DNA from: Trissonchulus latispiculum
Lineage: Eukaryota > Nematoda > Enoplea > Enoplida > Ironidae
Assembly (NCBI GenBank): GCA_030248195.1
Contig: JASAND010017931.1
Coordinates: 62,001 to 126,000 of the forward strand
Length of the DNA stretch: 64,000 nucleotides
Reading direction: 5' to 3'
The position numbers and the translations under genes were made by a program. Position 1 is the first letter of the stretch; each line of letters opens with the position of its first letter. Positions 56,850-64,000 of this stretch are shown here, piece after piece. The notes beneath the pieces were generated by a model. That model was not told the origin of the DNA. It saw nothing but the letters and a program-made list of their open reading frames with translations, and did not search any database.

Positions 56850-57000
56850 ATGTTGTGTGTGAAAATGAGCGAAATCCGTGACTATCGATTTTGACCCAAA
56901 GCGACCCCCCCTTTAAATGTCTTTCATTACCCACGCTCAGGAGTAATCACTCGAAAGATCTTGACGAGCTGAAAAACTTTTGTAATACAACGATTTCCCA
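56850..57000. other. Transition between gypsy remnant and the GATCGG element
   Basis: GCGAAATCCGTGACTATCG...GACCCCCCC then TTTAA near 56873-56915 resembles a right end of the TTAA/poly-G family, without a partner. Confidence 0.4.
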
Positions 57001-57581
57001 TAAATGCGCCCTGTTCCAAGTTCAGAAATACTTCCCCATCTATGAATACTGAATTCCAAGAAATTGTATCGGCTCAAGCTCACAATTAGCTTTGAAATAT
57101 ATTCTAGGCAACGTTTTCTAGTATGTAGTTAATTACATTTAATAGAAATCATACCAGAATAAGCACACTTTCAGCAGTCAGCGTCACTGAATTTAGAAAG
57201 CGAAGCGGACTGTGCAAAAAGCAGCAGAAAATATTAGAGAGCCATTCCATTGGATTGTTTTTACGTATGCAGGCAAAAAATTATATATTTATCCAGAGAA
57301 AGAAAGTAAAGCAAAACGTTAACTAACATCAAACAATTCACATTAACAACGAAAATGCAACAATTGAACAAAATGCAGATAAAAAATTTCACAATTTTTG
57401 GAAGAAATTTTGTGATGTTGTAAAAATAGGTACAAACTTCCTAATTTTGCCTCATTTGCCGGATCGCCGATCCGGAAAAATCAAGCCGATCCGATCCGGC
57501 CGATCCGATCCGAAAATTTGTCGATCCGATCCGATTGGATCCGACCCCGGATCGGTCGATCCGATCCGATCCACATCACTA
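57000..57581. mobile_element. Second copy of the GATCGG hAT-like element, one terminus only
   Basis: The end CCGATCCACATCACTA at 57581 and GATCGG/CCGATC arrays (57460-57575) match the left terminus at 14663 in reverse complement. Similarity continues inwards through ATTTATCCAGAGA, TAATATTAGAGAG-like and ACTAGAAAACGTTGCC phrases to about 57080. The other terminus is not visible. Confidence 0.7.
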
Positions 57582-57700
57582 CCACAAACCCAACCACACC
57601 CAAGCACTTACCAATTGGCTCCCCCCTATTCTTGCAGTCCACAAGAAAGCCAAGCCAACTATTTCCACTTATATGGCCGCCTTCCGCAATTGCAGTGGAC

Positions 57701-58931
57701 TTAAGGGGGGGGGTCGCCGGGTACCAAATTTTATAGTCACCGATTTCGCTCATTTTCGGGTGTAATATACCCCCATATGTGTCCAAAAACAAGACACATT
57801 TTTAGAGTCCAGGGTCAATCCAGTTAAGAGATATTGCAGGTCAAATCCCTACAATTTAGCATCTACGCCACTATGCCTCGCTAAGGGCTTCGAAGACGTG
57901 TACACATAGGGCGACAAAAGACTACGGTATGGTCAATACATCAAATTGAAGCCTCTATCTTGGGCTATTTATTGCTGTGCAAATGACAATGATTCGTCAA
58001 GCAACGAGCGAGAAACGGCGTTTGAACCATTTGATCAAGCTCCTTCCGACTGTTATTTACTTCAAACTTTAATGCGGCTTAACTTTCCCATACTGCTTTG
58101 TAGAGACTTGGTGCAAGAAGATAAAATGTTCAGGACATCGAGAGCTTCAATTTGATATAAAATTTGGCTGTATTTGAAAAATTTGAAAATTTGCGATTTT
58201 TTGACACTAGGCCTCCGTCATCGGACTAAGGCATGCATCCACAGTTAAACACCAGCAATTGCAGTTAAATTTAGCGCACATCTTCCTTTCATATGTGAAA
58301 ACTGGCACACCGAATTTGGTTGGAATAGCTCGGCTTTCACCCGACTTATGGACCATTATATCCAAAAAAATTGAAAAAATGACGTATTTTGAGGCAAAAC
58401 GCCAACGCGGTAACCAAAAATATGAACTATCCACAAGTAGCAGCATGGATTTTGTGTATGGAAATTGAACCTCTATTTGTGTACTGTGTTAATATCTATA
58501 CGCGAAATCTGTGCAGTAAACGGTTAGTTCAGGCCAAGACGAAACATTTCTTTGGTGACGTTTTTGTAAGTCAAATTTGTGCACAAACCGGCTTCACCCA
58601 ACTTTGAAAATTTTTAGAAAATCGCTGAGCTAACACAAAAATACCTCATATAGATATTAACACGCTACCTAGTCCAGATTAACATTTTGCCCAGCTATAG
58701 CTCTTTTTCTCTTGCACAGCGCTCAAACTTTTGGTTACCGCGAAATTTTCCTAACTTTTTCATTCTCCTATGTTTAACACATGCCGGGGCCACCTTTAGA
58801 GGACTATTGTGAATGATAGGAAAAGTTTTGCAACAAGCGCAACTGTCTTGTTTTGGGGACCCATGGGGACTACAAAATATGTGAAAATGAGAAAAATCGG
58901 AGATGGTCGAAAATTCGCGGCCCCCCCTTAA
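57701..58931. mobile_element. TTAA/poly-G terminal-inverted-repeat element
   Basis: TTAAGGGGGGGGGTCGCC at the left and GCGGCCCCCCCTTAA at the right. The inner TIR is also shared: CACCGATTTCGCTCATTTTC is matched by the inverted GAAAATGAGAAAAATCGG. Open frames inside (57946-58155, 58207-58446) show no known domain. Confidence 0.7.
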
Positions 58932-60424
58932 GGGAGCCTCCACTACATCCATCTAAATAATGGACCCTAGCTACGTGTAGTGAATGGACCCGTTTGACAC
59001 CCCCCCTTCCCCCGTACGCTATTAACCATAGCTAACACAATAATGGAGGAACTCCAATATGGCCGCCATCCACGATTCTAATGGATCTAATGTACCCTCC
59101 ACTACATCCATTAAACTAATGTAGCTTAGTTACTTGTAGAGAATGAACCTGTTTACACCCACAGTCTCAGACACTTTCTAATCAAAACCGAATGAATGGA
59201 TGGACATGTATTGGCTACCAACCCCCTCTTATATGCTTAAAATTTTCTAGCATCACTATGAACAAAAAACAAAGCAAATTTCATCTATTTCTTCCACTAT
59301 AATGCTCTAAGTTTCTTAACGGTTTTCTTCGAATTCTCGGATAAACTACCAAAATTTTTCATCCAACAAGAAATAAATACTAATTGTTATTCGATATTTG
59401 CAAAAAATTGGCTAGGAACCGCAACAAAATGGTTCAGTAAATAACTTAAACTCCCCCCTTCAACTCGTTTGGGAAGAATACTAGATATGTAGAACGGAAC
59501 AAAATGTGTCACTGCAGCATAAAACTGGGATCATCAAAAATAAAGGGCATTCTAGAACAGATTATACCTTTATGATCGTCACTTATCCGCGATGAAAAAT
59601 AAAACTATTTTAATTTAAGTTTTTTGAAACGTGTGCCTCAGTTTGCTGTATTTGCTGTAAATGCTTTGTTCAGCAAGTCCGTCAAGCGCAACGACCATTG
59701 ACATTTATGTGGCACATATGGTTCAAGATGATGACAGCAATTTTAGTGGTTGATTGTGAAATTATCATTGCAATTACATACATTAGTGACAGGGGCAGCC
59801 GGTATACGTATGTTTCTCAGACTCCCTTGTCTTGTGGAAAGAGACAACTGTTCAATGAGTCTGATGAATCTGTCACACCAAAACGGTCACCGCAACGACA
59901 ATGCCGTCGATTACTTCGATGTTTACCACAAATTTGCGTATTAGGTAAACTAGAAAACAAGTTTTAGGTGGCCGAATAGTTCTCGTGAGGTTAAACACAT
60001 CATTCCTGTGGAACCGAAAAGTCTAAGCGAGTAGCTTTATGTGAAGACATAAAGGCGTATACATGCACTATGACTTTATCTCAGAATCAGCAGAATGATG
60101 CAAGAAAAGAATGAACACTGCGTAGTTTTGTTGGGCGGTGGAGTTAAACCGATTGCTGACCCACTGTAGTGCCAATTTGGCAGGTCGGACAGAAAACAGC
60201 CTGCCGGACCAGACCAAATTGGTATTGAGACGTGTTATATGTCATGCGTAAAAGTATGTAACTTTTGTGTAAGACGAGAAGAGGTCGACCCAAAGAATTT
60301 TGTGTTAAATGATGATACCGCAGAGACGTTGCGAAAAACCGAAAAGTAGTTTTGTTCTAAGGCTTTGTGTTTGCTCAGCGAAATTTGAGCGGAAATTTGC
60401 GTGAAACAATTTTGCTTGGAAATT
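58932..60424. other. Intergenic DNA, no gene seen
   Basis: A loosely repeated phrase CTCCACTACATCCAT (58938 and 59099) frames a short TAGCTA-rich segment. The frame 59698-59967 has no recognisable domain. Confidence 0.4.
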
Positions 60425-61702
60425 TAAACAAGTAGGCCCCTAAAAGGGGCATTATCTCGCAGCAGCCTTCAGAAACGTCAACTGATGTCGTCGTCGTGGT
60501 ACCGAGATGGTACTCCTGTCTCGGTCCTGAATAAATCTATAGTCTGCGTGGACCAGACGTCCGCTCAGCTAAAAGTTTCAGACCCCAACTTGATCCGAAC
60601 TTGTGTTTCATTTATGTTTATGTTATGATCAGGGTCTACAAGGAATATATTTATATTACAAACTTACTGGCTCAATAATTTATGTTCGAGTATATACTAG
60701 AGAATAGAGATGGAAACGGGACCATTTTTTGTGTTCCATGAACACTCGACCCAAACACAACTTTGACCCTGGCCCACGGCTACCCATAAAACAATAAATT
60801 TTCGTGACCCCCTATCTTCTATGACCTGTTCCATATCTAAAGTCTCACTTCTTAGCAGCAGTAGATGAACTTGTAGCTTGTAGCTTGGAGATAATGTTTC
60901 TGTCTTTGATTTTCATCTCTTCGAATGCTCATTTAGCTCTCCGATGTCAAGCCTAAATAACCAAGTCCCTGTCCTGACTGTGTGATAAGTGCAAAGTCAA
61001 AAATTAAATATTTCGAATTCGACTTAGACTTCGTGATTGACTCTGAGTGTCTCCATGTCTCCATGAAACAGGTCTCCATGTTTCAACTTCTCCCACTGTG
61101 TTTTCAAAACACAGCCCGATGGTTTTCCGCCATTGACCTAACTGAGTGCGGAGTGCGGACAGGTCCCACCAGATCTAAGTGATGATACCATGTTAATTGC
61201 AGTTTTTATTCAGTGATCTAGGAATCAAAAACCAAAAGTCAGCACAATTTTACTTAGTTCAGTAAAAGATGATTGCAGCAGATGCGATTCTTGCTGCTGA
61301 ATTGCATCAGTGAAAATTCTAACTGATAGAAGTAATTTGCAGACTAATTTGCATATTGAACCCATTAATGTGTCAATGTGCTACATTAGAAGGTGCAACC
61401 AAAGGGGGCCTTGTTTGAAAACTATCCGCGTAATCACTTTAAATTCTAGCGTATTAATTGTTTAATTAAATAATTTCAAAAACACATTTCCCATAGTTTT
61501 TGATGCTATGCAATGTTATGTATTATGGAACACTTATAGAAAAAATTTTCTAACATAATTTCATCCAAAACCCCTTCCAACAAAAACAGCTAGCTATATG
61601 AGCGCTGAATTGAGCATAGGAAGCATTTTGATGCTTTGTCCAAAACAGTTCAGAAACCAACTCAACCGATTACAAGTATCTCGCCTCTAGGCGAGATAAA
61701 AA
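60425..61702 (+). mobile_element. Helitron-like element
   Basis: Left end AACAAGTAGGCCCCTAAAAG..GGC then ATTATCTCGC. Right end GATTACAAGTATCTCGCC-TCTA-GGCGAGAT then AAAAAAC (hairpin 61678-61697). ATCTCGC just inside the left end equals the right stem. About 1.28 kb; no Rep/helicase frame. Confidence 0.72.
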
Positions 61703-63148
61703 ACTGAGAATATTTTCAATTCCAGCAAGGTATTTTCATTTTTCATTTATAAGATTGTAACAGCTTTTGGGGCAAGATTTGAAGAAAATATTCCAATTTT
61801 CTGTTCCTGTGTATAAAATTAAAACTTGACAAATTTATAAGAATATATGTTAACTTTTTGGAATAAATTTAGTTTCAACAATTATTTTACAGTTTGGTGG
61901 TGACATCTTTTATGAACAGTAGCAGGATAGTCTCTCAAAGCTGGGTTGCAAGTAGTCTCTTCTTTCTTTCCGAATTCCTGAGTTTAAGTGAACCGTAAAA
62001 ACGAAACGGGCATCGCCACTACTGAGTCAAGTAAACTAAAAGAAGAAATGAAAGCCTTTACATAAACAGGTTTAAGAGGACGAGCTCATTAGGTAGCAGC
62101 AGTGCCCGCTGACTAAACACAAACGTCGTATAAAGTGAAGCAAGAAACCTTGTAATTAAACGGCTAGAACAGTATAGAAGTGAGAAAGTTACGTACTGAC
62201 AACGAGGAAGCTTAAGCTATAACCGGTTTCTGCTATATTGCACTCGCAGTACTTACTGGAGGGGAAACTTTTCAGAGAAACAAGAATAAATCAAACGGAA
62301 TGGGTTCAAGTTCAAGGTCATGCTACGGTTCTCGCCTAAAGGAGGGATAACTGTGTTAGTTTTTTCTGACTCAAAGTGAGTGACAGCACGCTTCCTTGTA
62401 CTTTGGTTGGTGGGAGTTGTGAATTTTTGACTACTTCAGATTCCACTTACTTTCACACATTTTGCTGTCCTCCGGGGCCTGCGAAGCAAGACAGTTGCGT
62501 TTGTGCAAATCTTTTTGCTGTCATTCGCAATAACCTTCAATAGTGACACTGACAAGTGTTAAATATAGGAAAACCAAAAAGGAATATTACTCTGGAACCA
62601 AAAATCTCACCTCTATGCTTAGAAAATCAGATATAACTTTACACAAATATAATCTGGATTAGGTTGTGTGTTTGTAACCTTTTTCTGCCAGTCAGTTACC
62701 GAGACAGTAACTTACTCTGAAATTTCAAACTATGAACGAAATCGGTTTCTGCTCAAAACTGGCGTGCAAACATGCCTGCCATTAAATAAATGTATTGTTG
62801 TGGTCTGAACTAACCAACCATTCACTCCATTCAATACAGTACCTAACTTAGCTTTAATTTGGATAGCGATGAGCGAACTAGCATACAATAAGACAAATAA
62901 ATGTCACTGTAAAAATATCCAGCTGAAATTAGTCCTCCCACCAGGGTGATCAAACGATTTCTTCTTGCCAATCTTGACCTTGACTTGACTTGACCATGAC
63001 TTGACCTCGTTTAATTATGGAAAAGCTTTTGTTCGGGCATTCGTTTCTAGAAAAGGAGAAGAATCATACATATACATCATATATATACATACATAAAATA
63101 TCAAAGTCCAAAACGTGAATACCCAAAACAATGTTCACCTTTCTTCCA
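61703..63148. other. Intergenic DNA, no gene seen
   Basis: AT-rich, no repeat that I recognise. The segment ends with a TATACATA-rich stretch next to the Penelope-like 3' end. Confidence 0.4.
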
Positions 63149-63997
63149 CTACCGGTTTCGGGTACTCAGACGACCCTTCGTCAGGTGGATCCTGTCCCTT
63201 CTGCGCTGCAAAATTTCAGGAAATGGGAAGGTCGGGGACAAAGTTATTGACTGGGAGGCAGGGAGGGACCGCGATACAGATGTCCGGGAAGCTCCAGGTG
63301 CCTCGGGGCGATTTGGGGGCAAAGTTCTGATTCGGGGGGCCAGGGGGGCGGGCCGGGACTGTGACACAAATGTTTGGGGGGCTCTAGGGGGCTCAGGACG
63401 GTCTTCGACAGAATGGATGCTAGTAAATCCAGACCCGGGGGGCGGGGACTTGTTGAAACGAAGAATATGTTCCCAATTGATTCCAAAAGGATAGTCAGTG
63501 AAAAGTTGGCTGATCCATTGTTTTTCTTTCTTCTTTCTGCAAGTTTCTTCTTCGGCAAAGTCTATTACTGTCACTCTTAAATCATTTAAATGATGGTTGT
63601 GGTTTCTGAAATCACAAGATAAAGGTTTACTAGCATCCATTTTGCGGATATCGTGCCTGTGGCCATGACATCTTTGGGACAGGGAATTTCCACTTTCCCC
63701 CACGTACTGTGACGAACACCCATCTATCTCCGCCAAATACACTATTCCAGTACTTTTACAGTCAAAATTTCCCCTGATTGGGTATTCCAGTCCAGTGACA
63801 GAGCTCTTGAATGAGCTCATCTCCTTGATGGCGGGACAAAGAACACAGTTTCGGCTACATTTGGAGGTACCACCGGGCTCGTTAGCTCGGTTTGTTGTAT
63901 CAGTGCCAGGCATGGGAAGCTTGGCCCTGACGAGAATATTACGCAATTTCGGCGGTGGCCTCCAAAATAGTTTGATCTTAGTGTTCAGTCCAGTCAA
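63149..63997 (-). pseudogene. Penelope-like retroelement, C-terminal GIY-YIG endonuclease part
   Basis: The frame is open from the window edge to the stop at 63149. It begins PKLRNILVRAKL, the segment between RT and endonuclease in Penelope-like elements. Then come a Cys cluster (CSRNCVLC), GNFDCKSTGIVYLAEI and SSQYVGESGNSLSQRCHGHRHDI, which is the GIY-YIG nuclease core with its catalytic Arg/His region, and WISQLFTDYPFGINWE. The endonuclease nicks target DNA for insertion. After the nuclease there is a Pro/Arg-rich extension with an internal near-repeat before the end RLSTRNR. The reverse transcriptase would lie beyond base 64000, so it is partial here; I see no internal stop. Confidence 0.85.
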
Positions 63998-64000
63998 GAA

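Larger units (their letters stand above)
46795..56850 (+). mobile_element. Gypsy-type LTR retrotransposon split by nested insertions
   Basis: TGGCGCACTGG at 46795-46805 repeats the presumed primer-binding site of the 16-kb copy and is followed by the gag start at 46810. Gag breaks off near 47076 and resumes at about 54605 in the region corresponding to the next part of the other copy. Protease remnants (to about 55450), reverse transcriptase (55572-56333) and RNase H (56340-56850) follow, themselves interrupted by the element 56410-56733. No clear LTR pair was found. The interval 47085-54600 is composed of other elements. Confidence 0.72.

Overview
The window is nuclear DNA of an animal, most likely an invertebrate. 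Both recognisable genes are metazoan regulators with spliceosomal introns of a few hundred bases, and the rest is AT-rich DNA dominated by transposons. The sequence does not fix the phylum. There are no bacterial genes, operons, CRISPR arrays or intact tRNA/rRNA genes.

Two host genes are supported, both partial. On the + strand, 1047-3639 holds the last two coding exons of a Prdm1/Blimp-1 orthologue: a Ser/Pro-rich linker followed by five zinc fingers, with the PR/SET part upstream of the window. On the - strand, 24955-19782 holds seven exons of a Neto-like receptor auxiliary subunit, whose phases join without conflict: CUB, CUB, LDLa, transmembrane helix and a long cytoplasmic tail. Its signal-peptide exon was not found. 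The two genes read towards each other and are separated by 16 kb of repeats.

The rest is a dense, often nested transposon landscape. Retroelements are a gypsy-type relic at 7.2-7.9 kb, a second gypsy copy at 16.0-17.7 kb, a third gypsy copy split across 46.8-56.8 kb by about 7.5 kb of later insertions, and a Penelope-like GIY-YIG endonuclease end at 63.1-64.0 kb. DNA elements include MULE-like elements with exact 9-bp target duplications (40475-42068 and 50783-54095), hAT-like elements with 8-bp duplications (22424-22726, 56410-56733, probably 14663-18130 and 21997-22285), TTAA-flanked elements (5380-6395, 36510-37888, 47464-49634, 57701-58931), large inverted repeats (10876-13205, 32179-33526, 35715-38944), and tRNA-derived SINE-like units near 40.3 and 49.8-54.5 kb.

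Two themes stand out. First, many unrelated terminal-inverted-repeat families carry termini built of arrays of one short family-specific motif, often palindromic (GGCCGG hairpins, AGGACC, GATCGG, TTGAGCC, GGCGTAAGTAGG, GAGCC). Second, a set of Helitron/Helentron-like elements has a conserved left hairpin (CCCCTAAAAGGGG type) and a right hairpin whose stem varies from copy to copy but agrees with a short sequence just inside the left end of the same copy. I regard this as the best candidate for something new here. All repeat calls were made by eye; alignments and database searches were not possible.
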